Positions 6,451 through 12,544 of a DNA stretch of 13,783 nucleotides are shown here, one piece after another. Both the position numbers and the translations under genes were made by a program. The notes beneath the pieces are model-generated. The model was not told the origin of the DNA and ran no database searches. It saw nothing but the letters and a program-made list of their open reading frames with translations. This DNA is from an uncultured Bacillota bacterium (GTDB lineage: Bacteria > Bacillota > Limnochordia > Limnochordales > ZCTH02-B6). Numbering within the stretch: position 1 is the stretch's first letter; every line of letters starts with the position of its first letter. Location: contig CALFSR010000178.1 in NCBI GenBank assembly GCA_937916565.1, positions 1-13,783 on the forward strand. Direction: 5' to 3'.

Positions 6451-7198
6451 GCAAGCACGAAGCGAACTGCTCGTCGTGTGGAAGCAGCCCCGATCCCGAC
6501 AGCGATACTTAATCGGCCGGCTTTCACGGGAAGCGGGTACATACTGCTTCAGGTACATTACGGACCACTCACGTTCCCTCCATGAGGCGCGTGAGGCTGG
6601 GTTTCAACTACTTGATGCCTTTCCGGAACTGGATGGGGAATGGAGATCCGAAACCCTGTTCCCCGCGTTTTTACGGAGGTTGCCGCGGGCGAGGCATCAC
6701 GAGGTCCTGCGGAAGCTCGGGATCGATGTGGAAGACCCTTTGGAGGTACTGCGTGTCACAGGTGGTCGCCTTCCTACAGATACGTTGGAGTTTCTCGAGC
6801 CTATCGAGCGACGCGCCGAAGCTGCGGAAGGGCCTACATACACAGTGCGCTTTCCGATTGCTGGCTGGCGTTATTACTCGGGTGAAGAAGCGATGGCCGA
6901 ACTGTCTCCAGGACAGCGCCTGAGGTTAGAACTCGATCGGCAGAATCGTTTCGACCCGAACGCTATACGCGTCTTTTCGCCGTCAGGAGTGTTACTAGGC
7001 TACGTTCCTGCGATTTATTCAACCTTCCTCGACGCAGCGGTAGAAAAAGGGCAGTACGAGGCGTTGGTGGCGGAGGTCGGGCCGAGGGAGGATCCGCAGA
7101 GGCGAGTGGTGGTGCACTTCAAAGGCGCCGAGTCCCCGCTGGACCGAGTGAGGTTGGTCCCGGAGGACATCGATAAGTACGCTGCAGCCGTGTTCTGA
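6440..7198 (+). CDS. HIRAN-domain protein with a HipA N-terminal-like region
   Basis: 252 residues. The ATG at 6440 lies within the end of the kinase gene with GGAGAGGG (6423-6430) about nine bases upstream, so the two are translationally linked. Residues about 10-85 (VVWKQ..., YLIGRLSREAGTYCFRYI, LFPAFLRRLP) look like the N-terminal subdomain of HipA (vGrL, F.Y, sLf..Fl). Residues about 135-228 form a HIRAN domain: FPIAGWRYY (138-146), LELDRQNRFDPNAIRVF (163-179) and LLGYVP (185-190). HIRAN in HLTF/Rad5 binds 3' DNA ends; DNA binding here is by analogy. Together with the kinase it could form a split HipA in which this protein controls kinase activity or brings it to DNA. The HIRAN call is firm; the HipA-N likeness is moderate. 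Confidence 0.78.
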   Translation: MVLKQARSELLVVWKQPRSRQRYLIGRLSREAGTYCFRYITDHSRSLHEAREAGFQLLDAFPELDGEWRSETLFPAFLRRLPRARHHEVLRKLGIDVEDPLEVLRVTGGRLPTDTLEFLEPIERRAEAAEGPTYTVRFPIAGWRYYSGEEAMAELSPGQRLRLELDRQNRFDPNAIRVFSPSGVLLGYVPAIYSTFLDAAVEKGQYEALVAEVGPREDPQRRVVVHFKGAESPLDRVRLVPEDIDKYAAAVF

Positions 7199-7515
7199 CG
7201 ACTCGGTTCGCAGCAGTGACCACTGACTGTGATGACAACGCGCCGAGAGGCCAGGCCCCTTGGGAGCTTGTGCTGCTCAAGGGGCTCTTTGGTGATAGTA
7301 GTGAGGCGTGTCGAGTGTTCATCTCCAGAAGTCCTGCTCTGTAAGTTGGTGCTATTCCCCGCCCCTGAGGCTCCCGTGATTATCATTGCAGCTATTACGA
7401 CTAGCTGAGCTCATGTTATCGCCGGGATAAAATAGGCTCTCCCGCAATTTCGGTGCAGGAGGAACGCGGGTAGGAGGAGTTCTGTGAAGAGCCGCGAACC
7501 ACTTTCTGACCGTAT
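7199..7515. other. Gene-free stretch after the HIRAN gene
   Basis: No supportable gene is seen here. It contains the terminator at 7255-7290 and, near its right side, the candidate left end of the ISL3 remnant starting GGCTCTCCCGCAATTTCGG at 7435. Short frames on both strands have no recognisable content. A small palindrome TTATC-GCCGG-GATAA sits immediately left of the IS end. Confidence 0.5.
7255..7290 (+). terminator. Intrinsic terminator after the HipA-like/HIRAN genes
   Basis: GCCCCTT (7255-7261) pairs with AAGGGGC (7279-7285); inside, GAGC (7264-7267) pairs with GCTC (7275-7278) after a GG bulge, with a 7-base loop. TCTTT follows (7286-7290). It lies 57 bases after the HIRAN stop, closing the two-gene unit. 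Confidence 0.6.
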
Positions 7516-8200
7516 TTGTCGAGGTTTCGCGGCATGTGGGAACTTCTCCGGCGCGCCGGTCTGCGCATCTTGGACCATCAGATTGCCCCGGCCGACATAA
7601 CTGGCGCGGCGAAAGAGGCCCATTGCCCGGTCTGCGGCTCCGTCTCCCGACGTCGTCATAGCAGCTATACGCGCCTTCTCATGGATGTGCCCGCCGACGG
7701 CCGGACGGTGAGCATCCTGCTTTCCGTTCGGCGGTTCCGCTGCGTCAATCGCCAGTGTCGTCGGCGCGTCTTCGTCGCCGAGCGCTTTCCCCAGCTTGTT
7801 CGTTCCCGCGCCCGGCGCACAGAGCGTCTAGACACTCTCCTGACCCGCATCGGCGTCTTCCTGGGCGGCCAAGGCGGTGGACGGCTCCTCCGCTCCCGCC
7901 TCGGGAGACCCGCAAGGACGCGAAACAACGCGAGCGTCATCAGCGGCGGGTGGCACTCATTGAACACATTGTGCGCCGCTGGAACGAGGGCTGCCATAAC
8001 GCTGCCGAGCTGTACCGGTAAATTCGCGGTCTTGGATACCAAGGCGCGAGAACGACGGTGAAGGACTTCGTCGCGACGTTGCGGACGCGTGACCCTGGAA
8101 AGCCGGCTGCTGGGCAAGTGCGGGTCAGGCTTGGGATAAGACGGCTGCGCATGTGGTTTACCCGGCCGCCGGAGGAACGTCGGCAGCTTTGGTCTCACAC
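7435..8200 (+). pseudogene. ISL3-family transposase remnant
   Basis: The open part begins at TTG 7516 (or ATG 7534) and reads as the N-terminus of an ISL3 transposase: zinc ribbon with CPVCG (Cys37, Cys40) and RFRCVNRQCRRRVF (Cys76, Cys81), then FLGGQGGGRLL at about 115-125. Near 7900 the recognisable sequence jumps to another frame: KQRERHQRRVALIEHIVRRW, then NEGCHNAAELYR, a TAA at 8019, then IRGLGYQGARTTVKDFVATLR and RMWFTRPPEERRQ. These are pieces of the C-terminal part of the same family. The catalytic DDE core that should lie between (roughly 200 codons) is absent, as is the far C-terminus. GGCTCT at 7435 resembles an ISL3 terminal repeat, but no matching right end is found. The element is dead: internal deletion, frame change and stop. 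Confidence 0.75.
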
Positions 8201-8339
8201 AAGAGTTGCGAAAGGCCAGCTGTCACGACTCGGCCGGTCGCGTCAGCACTCTGCCTGATGCCGCATCCCGCCCCGGCCGAGCGGCGGACGGCGCACCCGG
8301 GCCGGAAGCGCGTACCCCGGCCGCGTGCCCCACGGAGAA

Positions 8340-8558
8340 GTTGACGACACCCCACCCGCCGAGTCGTTAACGCCCCGGCCGTAAGAGGTGCTCGAGCCCA
8401 TCGCCGTCGTCCTGAAGAACCGGGAAATCACCCGCCGCCTTCTCCTGTCCGAGGGCTCCGTCAAAACCACCGTGAGCGAAACCTATACCCGGCTCAACGT
8501 GCGCGATCGAGTGGCCATGCTGAAGAGGCTGGGGCAACGGCCAGCCATGCCTGGTTAG
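8340..8558 (+). pseudogene. Decayed C-terminal DNA-binding domain of a LuxR/NarL-type regulator
   Basis: In one frame the sequence reads LTPRP, a TAA stop at 8382-8384, then EVLEPIAVVLKNREITRRL (8385 on) and LLLSEGSVKTTVSETYTRL, NVRDRVAMLKRL, with TAG at 8556-8558. This follows the LuxR helix-turn-helix pattern (LTPRExEVL, NxEIAxxL, SexTVKtHv, KLxvrdR) closely, but with a stop where PREREVL should be and several unusual residues. No receiver domain is recognisable upstream, where the transposase remnant ends. The GTG at 8388 could in principle start a 56-residue peptide, but it lacks a ribosome-binding site. Its end overlaps the stop of the methyltransferase remnant on the other strand. Confidence 0.7.
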
Positions 8559-9200
8559 CCGCCTGGGCACCCCAGCCGGATAGTGTAGACCCCGGCGCAC
8601 ACGGAAACCTGCTCGTCCTCGACCACCCAACCCAGGCTCGCGAGCGCCCGAGCCGCCTCGTCCGCGGCCGAGTAGTGATCGTCGCCATCCCACGCGTCCG
8701 CCCAGCGGGCCCGGGCGGCTTCCCTTTCCGCGGCCGTGGCAAACGACGCCTCGCCGATGACAGACGAGGAAGCCGCCCAGCGCGAGCCGTCCCGCCAGCG
8801 TCTGGAGCACGGCTGTCTTGCCGGCAGATCGAACTCGTGGAGGACATAGGCGGACACGATGCGGTCAAAGCCTGAGCCCAGTTCCTCGAGCAAAGGCTGC
8901 GCCAGATCCGCCTGGACGAGTTTGGCCCAGGGCAGCCGGGCACGGCAGCGCACCAGCAAGGCGGCGAAGAAGTCCACTCCCCACAGCTCGACGCCGTCCC
9001 TTGGCAGCTTGGCGGTCAGGTGTCCGGTGCCGATGCCGGCATCCGCCACCACATGCTCGGCTGCACGTCGCCTTGCGCACGACGGCCTCGAGGACGTCGT
9101 CGTAGCCGTCGAACGGGAACCCGGTGCTTTTTCGCACGGCTTCGTCGTACCGCTCCGCCCAGCGGTCAAAGAACTCCCGGCGCTCTTGCCCGCCGCTCAC
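8555..9200 (-). pseudogene. YrrT-like SAM-dependent methyltransferase, broken by three frameshifts
   Basis: The GTG at 9200 has a perfect AGGAGG (9207-9212) six bases upstream and begins MSGGQERREFFDRWAERYDEA, GFPFDGYDDVLEAVVRKA. Near 9060 the homology moves to the next frame: AEHVVADAGIGTGHLTAKL (SAM-binding motif I), then LWGVDFFAALL, FDRIVSAYVLHEFDLPARQ. Near 8814 it returns to the first frame for VLQTLAGRLALGGFLV, and near 8764 goes back: IGEASFATAAEREAARARW to the TAA at 8555. Assembled, it is about 210 residues, the size and order of B. subtilis YrrT (putative methyltransferase of the methionine-to-cysteine operon). Its start lies 13 bases after the clpP stop, so it belonged to that transcript. 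Natural decay and sequencing indels are both possible; the intact start site favours recent events. Confidence 0.78.
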
Positions 9201-9213
9201 ACCTCACCTCCTG

Positions 9214-9798
9214 CTACGCCGCCTTCACGACGCTGTCGATAATCCCGTACGCGACCGCTTCTTCGGCGGTCATGTAAAAATCCCGCTCGATATCCCGTTC
9301 GATTTTCTCGGGCGGCTGGCCCGTGCGTTCGGCCATGATCTGCACGATGCGCTCGCGGCTTTTGAGGATTTGCCGGGCGGCGATGGCGATGTCGCTGGCC
9401 TGCCCTTTCGCCCCGCCGTGGGGCTGGTGGATGACGATCTCGCTGTTGGGCAGGGCCTGGCGCTTGCCCGGCGTGCCGCCGAGCAGCAGGATGGCGCCGA
9501 AGGAAGCGGCAAGCCCTACGCAGATGGTGCGGATGTCGGGCTTCACGTGCTGCATCGTGTCGTAGATGGCGAAACCGGCCGTGATGGACCCGCCCGGCGA
9601 GTTGATGTACATGCTGATCTCTTTCTCCGGGTCCTGGGCCTCCAGGAAAAGCAGCTGCGCGACGACGCTGTTGGCCAGCTGATCGTCGATGGGCGCCCCC
9701 ACAAACACGATGCGCTCCTGCAGCAGCCGGCTGTAGATGTCGTAGGCCCGCTCGCCGCCGTGCGGGGTGCGCTCGACCACGTAGGGGATGTAGTTCAT
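9214..9798 (-). CDS. clpP: ATP-dependent Clp protease proteolytic subunit ClpP
   Basis: Serine peptidase of the Clp complex: tetradecameric barrel in the cytosol that degrades proteins unfolded by ClpX, ClpC or ClpA. The ATG at 9798 has GAGAGGAGGT (9806-9815) upstream; the open frame extends further, but that part is spacer. The product is 194 residues, normal for the family. Hallmarks are GERAYDIYSRLLQERI (15-30), INSPGGSITAGFAIYD (65-80), the nucleophile in GLAASFGAILL (Ser99), IHQPHGG (His124) and ERDFYMTAEEA (Asp173). The triad is complete, so it should be active. It stands apart from clpX and tig and is followed by a broken methyltransferase gene. A sigma-factor gene is divergent, with 287 bases between the two starts. 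It may be a second, specialised ClpP paralogue. Confidence 0.97.
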   Translation of the reverse strand: MNYIPYVVERTPHGGERAYDIYSRLLQERIVFVGAPIDDQLANSVVAQLLFLEAQDPEKEISMYINSPGGSITAGFAIYDTMQHVKPDIRTICVGLAASFGAILLLGGTPGKRQALPNSEIVIHQPHGGAKGQASDIAIAARQILKSRERIVQIMAERTGQPPEKIERDIERDFYMTAEEAVAYGIIDSVVKAA

Positions 9799-9848
9799 GC
9801 GGTTGACCTCCTCTCGTGTCTTGGGCGCGATCGGCCCGTCTGCCCAAG

Positions 9849-9876
9849 TAACCGCACGGCAGGAGGCAAAGGTTAC
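9849..9876 (-). promoter_or_regulatory. Candidate ECF-type promoter for clpP
   Basis: On the - strand GTAACC (9876-9871), a 16-base spacer and CGGTTA (9854-9849) resemble an ECF promoter (-35 with AAC, -10 beginning CG). The -35 lies in the 10-base word CGTAACCTTT, which is repeated in mirror orientation in front of the sigma gene. It would give a leader of about 45 bases. The -10 is a poorer match than its partner's. Confidence 0.35.
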
Positions 9877-9900
9877 GGGAAACCGGGGGCGAAGCCCGCG

Positions 9901-9940
9901 AAAAAAGTAGGGCGGCGAAGCGTAACCTTTCGCGCCGCCC
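9901..9940 (-). terminator. Intrinsic terminator or attenuator upstream of clpP
   Basis: On the - strand GGGCGGCG (9940-9933) pairs perfectly with CGCCGCCC (9917-9910); a short T/A extension may lengthen the stem. TAC and then six T (complement of 9901-9906) follow. It points toward clpP and ends about 100 bases before its ATG. It would stop read-through coming from the right, or act as a leader attenuator if clpP transcription starts farther upstream. Its stem overlaps the inner inverted repeat. Confidence 0.55.
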
Positions 9941-9949
9941 GTTCGTCTA
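9922..9949 (+). promoter_or_regulatory. Candidate ECF-type promoter for the sigma-factor gene
   Basis: GTAACC (9922-9927), a 16-base spacer (9928-9943) and CGTCTA (9944-9949) match the general ECF promoter layout (AAC in the -35, CGTC/CGTA in the -10). ECF genes commonly drive their own promoter, which this would allow. It would start transcription about 130 bases before the GTG at 10086. Confidence 0.45.
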
Positions 9950-10073
9950 CATACTTGGGAACCCTTTCCTGCGGGCTGGAAGCGGCCGCATGCCGCACCG
10001 CCCTGCATTTGCCCGGCGTCCGGCAGCCGCTTCGGGGCCGCAAGCCCCGCCGCTTAAGCTCCGACGCGCGGAA

Positions 10074-10121
10074 GGAGGTCACCGTGTGACCGCCGACCAT
10101 CCTGTGACCGCCGATCATCCT
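10074..10121 (+). repeat. Ribosome-binding site and duplicated start region of the sigma gene
   Basis: GGAGGT at 10074-10079 is seven bases from the GTG at 10086. From there GTGACCGCCGACCATCCT (10086-10103) is repeated in tandem at 10104-10121 with one silent change, giving VTADHP twice. The second copy again begins with GTG, but is too far from the ribosome-binding site to be favoured. Confidence 0.75.
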
Positions 10122-11015
10122 GACGAGAGCTCTTGGATATCACAACCGTCTTCGCAGTCGAAATCCGTCCCCGCGCGCGATCGCGGCGCTCCGAAACCGT
10201 CCATCGCGCAGCTGGACACCCGGCTGCGGCGGTATTGCCGTTCGCTCACCCGTTCCCGCTGGGACGCCGAGGACCTGGCCCAGGACGCCTGGGCCAAGGC
10301 GCTCAAGACGGAGGGCTTTGAGCGCCACCCGAACCAGGAGGCGCTCCTTGTCCGCATCGCCAAGACGACGTGGATCGACCGCCTCCGGCGGCAGGCGGCG
10401 GCCGAGCGGCTGCTGCCTCCCGGCGACGTACCAGATCCGGAGCAGGTGGCCGCAGGCGCGGCCGACCCCGCCGGCCGGCTGGAGATGGAGGAGCTCTTCC
10501 GACTGCTGGTGGAACGCCTCTCCCCGCTGCAGCGATCCGTCTTCATCCTCCGCGACGTGCTGGGCTTTTCCGGCAGCGAGACGGCCCGCCTGCTCAACAT
10601 CTCCGAAGGCGCCGTCAAGGCCGCCCTGCACCGGGCCCGCCGGGCACTGGAGACGGGCGCACCCGACCGAAACAGCGAGGATAGGCGAGCGTCAAGAAAG
10701 AACGCCGCCGAGCACCGTGGAGAATCCCCTCAGGTACCAGCCCCGGCGCACGCCAACGCCGACGCCGCCGGATTGGCTCGCGCCTACATCGACGGCGACG
10801 TGGCCGGACTCGTAAGGCGTCTCGTTCCGGCACCCGCGGCGCCGGGCGCGGCCGGCGCGTCGACCGGCGAGCGGTCCGCCCGGTCGACGGTTCCTGCCCC
10901 GGCCAGCAAGCGGCCGCTGGCACTCCTGTGTGGCCGGGCAGCGTACGAACGCCGGCGCGGCCGGCGGCGGCTGCGTGCAGTGGTCACGCGGCCTGCCATG
11001 CCGCGTGTTTCATAG
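10086..11015 (+). CDS. Sigma-70 family (ECF-like) RNA polymerase sigma factor with long C-terminal extension
   Basis: Start GTG 10086 with GGAGGT seven bases upstream; 309 residues. Region 2 spans about 40-105 (LRRYCRSLTRSRWDAEDLAQDAWAKAL, LVRIAKTTWIDRLRRQ), and region 4 about 134-188 (LSPLQRSVFILRDVLGFSGSETARLL, then SEGAVKAALHRARRAL with the helix-turn-helix). Region 3 is absent, as in ECF (group 4) factors. Beyond residue 190 there is about 120 residues of Ala/Pro/Arg-rich sequence. A stretch ADAAGLARAYIDGDVAGLVRRL (226-246) recalls the start of the NTF2/SnoaL-like tail found in some ECF groups (such as SigJ/ECF41), but it degenerates after that. No anti-sigma gene is adjacent. The last codons coincide with a terminator-like hairpin and overlap the convergent exonuclease gene by six bases, so the natural end may be shorter. 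Confidence 0.82.
   Translation: MTADHPVTADHPDESSWISQPSSQSKSVPARDRGAPKPSIAQLDTRLRRYCRSLTRSRWDAEDLAQDAWAKALKTEGFERHPNQEALLVRIAKTTWIDRLRRQAAAERLLPPGDVPDPEQVAAGAADPAGRLEMEELFRLLVERLSPLQRSVFILRDVLGFSGSETARLLNISEGAVKAALHRARRALETGAPDRNSEDRRASRKNAAEHRGESPQVPAPAHANADAAGLARAYIDGDVAGLVRRLVPAPAAPGAAGASTGERSARSTVPAPASKRPLALLCGRAAYERRRGRRRLRAVVTRPAMPRVS
10858..10889. repeat. Perfect inverted repeat in the tail of the sigma gene
   Basis: CGTCGACCGG (10858-10867) and CCGGTCGACG (10880-10889) are exact reverse complements around a 12-base loop that itself contains GCG-GTC-CGC. It lies in the low-complexity C-terminal coding part. No T-run follows. Confidence 0.5.
10985..11010 (+). terminator. Terminator-like hairpin at the end of the sigma gene
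   Basis: CACGCGGC (10985-10992) and GCCGCGTG (11000-11007) form a perfect 8-bp stem with a 7-base loop, followed by only three T. It lies within the final codons of the sigma frame and directly at the stop of the convergent exonuclease gene, so it could separate the two transcripts. The short T-run makes it weak. Confidence 0.4.
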
Positions 11016-11858
11016 AGAGCGCCCGCTCTTGGGCGTACGAACGGACCCTCGGCGCAGCAGCCAGGTGGGCAGCAGGAACGGAGCCTTAACGATCCAGAGG
11101 AGCAATCTAAAGGGCAGGAGGACGAGAGCTCCCAATGAGGGGAGCGGGCGACCCGTCACCTGTTCCGCGAGTACGGGAATGTAGGGTTCAAAGGCGCGCA
11201 CCCTGCGGTCGCGGGTCACGACCTGCTCCGGCGTTGCGGCCGGCTTCCTGGGCGACTTCGTCGGGCGACGCCGCGATGATTTTTGAACCAGGCTGTAAAA
11301 GTAAGTGCCTCCGTTGCCGTCTGAGCGGGAGAGGAGCGTGACAAGAGCCTTAACGTCATCGAGCCCGCGATGCGACTGCTCAAGCGCAATTCCGTGGGCG
11401 CGGAGCAGGTAGTGCAGGCTCCTAGATGAATAACCGAGTTCCTTCCACGGGATGGAGCGCATGGAACAGAGCCAGCGCTTGCGACGTGCCTCCGGATACA
11501 GCTTTGTCACGAATGCCCGGTCAAAGGAAGCGTTGTGGGCCACGAGAAACTCGGCGCGCTCGAGCATGGCGCGCACGCGGTCATCATCGAGGCGTTTGCC
11601 GCGGACGTCCCGATCCCGAATACCGTGCACGCGGGCGGCGTCGGGCGGGATCGGTCTTCCCGGATCCCGCAGCCCAACATATTCCTCCAGCACCCCGGCG
11701 ATGGCACCCGTATTGGCGTCAAAACCAACGAGAGCGATAGCAAGCTCGATGACTTCGTCCGACGCAGGATCAAGCCCGGTTGTTTCCACATCGATAAACC
11801 CCGCAACGCGCACGGCGCTGGTCTGCGGGCACGACCGGCCAGGAGTAGCGAAAGCCAT
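11010..11858 (-). CDS. DEDDh (DnaQ-like) 3'-5' exonuclease with hydrophobic C-terminal segment
   Basis: 282 residues from the ATG at 11858 (GGTGGTG just upstream). The exonuclease domain spans about 17-178. Exo I is FIDVETTGLDP (Asp23, Glu25), Exo II is LVAHNASFDRAF (Asp113), and Exo III is SHRGLDDVKAL (His163, Asp168). The set of DEDDh residues is complete. Such domains remove nucleotides from 3' ends of DNA or RNA in proofreading, repair or RNA turnover; the specific role is not evident. After a basic linker (SSRRRPTKSPRKP, 194-206) comes a strongly hydrophobic stretch at about 239-268 (GALVLLPFRLLLWIVKAPFL followed by LPTWLL), then a basic end, which suggests membrane association. It overlaps the sigma gene tail to tail by six bases and follows the nucleotidyltransferase gene after 57 bases in the same direction. 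Confidence 0.87.
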   Translation of the reverse strand: MAFATPGRSCPQTSAVRVAGFIDVETTGLDPASDEVIELAIALVGFDANTGAIAGVLEEYVGLRDPGRPIPPDAARVHGIRDRDVRGKRLDDDRVRAMLERAEFLVAHNASFDRAFVTKLYPEARRKRWLCSMRSIPWKELGYSSRSLHYLLRAHGIALEQSHRGLDDVKALVTLLSRSDGNGGTYFYSLVQKSSRRRPTKSPRKPAATPEQVVTRDRRVRAFEPYIPVLAEQVTGRPLPSLGALVLLPFRLLLWIVKAPFLLPTWLLRRGSVRTPKSGRSL

Positions 11859-11915
11859 GTGACACCACCCGCGACTTTGCTTGAGGAGTCTTGCCCCGGG
11901 GATTCCAAAAGGCTC

Positions 11916-12458
11916 CTATCTGGATATCCCGCGACCGCGGTACTCGGGCGGCGGCTCGATGCCAAACCGCCCGCACAACTCGGCGACATCGTGGAAGTCC
12001 TTTTCGCGCGGCGGGTAGCCTGCGCGGAACCTCACGAGCCACTCGGGAGAAATGCATCGCACTCGTTGCCCGGCGATGACGCCCTCGCCGGTCAGCGCCT
12101 CGGCGCGGTAGTAGTCGCCGTTCTCGGGCGGGCCGTACACGCCGTCGCCGTTCTCGTCAAAAACGAAGGCGTGCACGTCGACCTCAAGGCCGGCGTCGTT
12201 TCCGAGCACGAAGTTCCACGGCCGGGAGTCCTCTTTCGGAACCTCTTGGAACCCCTCGCGGGCCAACACGGCGCGCAGCCGGTCCAGAAAGCGCGCCTCT
12301 ACAGCAATATCCAGGTCGCCGTGCTCCCGCGTTTGCTGGCCGAGCACCGCGTCCACCGCCCAGCCGCCGTCGATCCAGACCGTGATGCCGCCCGCGTCCT
12401 CGAGCAGCTTGTACAGCCTGGCCGCTTCACCGGCCGGCATGCAAGAACCAATGGGCAT
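11916..12458 (-). CDS. Nucleotidyltransferase of the lincosamide/aminoglycoside adenylyltransferase type
   Basis: 180 residues from the ATG at 12458, with TAGGTGA about eight bases upstream; an in-frame ATG at 12440 is the alternative. The Pol-beta-like nucleotidyltransferase core is visible: WIDGGWAVDAVLG (28-40), then HGDLDIAV with the paired metal-binding Asp48 and Asp50, and the third acid in LEVDVHAF (Asp94). This layout is that of LnuA-type lincosamide and 2''-aminoglycoside adenylyltransferases. These enzymes transfer AMP from ATP to a hydroxyl of the drug, but many environmental members have unknown substrates, so resistance is not established. The C-terminal part (PEWLVRFRAGYPPREKDFHDV) is also typical. 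It sits between the nuclease gene (86 bases upstream) and the exonuclease gene (57 bases downstream), all on one strand. Confidence 0.85.
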   Translation of the reverse strand: MPIGSCMPAGEAARLYKLLEDAGGITVWIDGGWAVDAVLGQQTREHGDLDIAVEARFLDRLRAVLAREGFQEVPKEDSRPWNFVLGNDAGLEVDVHAFVFDENGDGVYGPPENGDYYRAEALTGEGVIAGQRVRCISPEWLVRFRAGYPPREKDFHDVAELCGRFGIEPPPEYRGRGISR

Positions 12459-12544
12459 GTCGCGTCACCTACTTGACCGCGGTCTCTCGCAGGAGGTTGC
12501 CGTTGTTACCGACTCGTGAGTTCGGCTCGCGCTAGTCCGTTGTA

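Larger units (their letters stand above)
9843..9959. repeat. Nested inverted repeats in the clpP/sigma spacer
   Basis: Outer pair: CCCAAGTA (9843-9850) and TACTTGGG (9952-9959), perfect. Inner pair: AAAGGTTACG (9868-9877) and CGTAACCTTT (9921-9930), perfect. Read outward from the centre, each gene is approached by CGTAACCTTT then TACTTGGG, with 17 bases between them on the clpP side and 21 on the sigma side. This fits two divergent copies of a promoter/operator unit better than one RNA hairpin, though pairing in RNA is also possible. Confidence 0.6.

Noticed and set aside
8388..8558. Small intact gene encoding a stand-alone LuxR DNA-binding domain from the GTG at 8388
   Set aside because: There is no ribosome-binding site, and the homology continues upstream of the GTG through a stop codon, which marks a remnant.
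9799..9880. CtsR operator (tandem GGTCAAA) upstream of clpP
   Set aside because: I looked for the heptamer repeat on both strands and found only GGTTACG-type words, which do not match it.
9799..10008. Longer clpP start upstream of the ATG at 9798
   Set aside because: The extra 70 residues would be encoded by the promoter/terminator spacer and have no ClpP similarity, while the ATG at 9798 has a strong ribosome-binding site and the canonical N-terminus.
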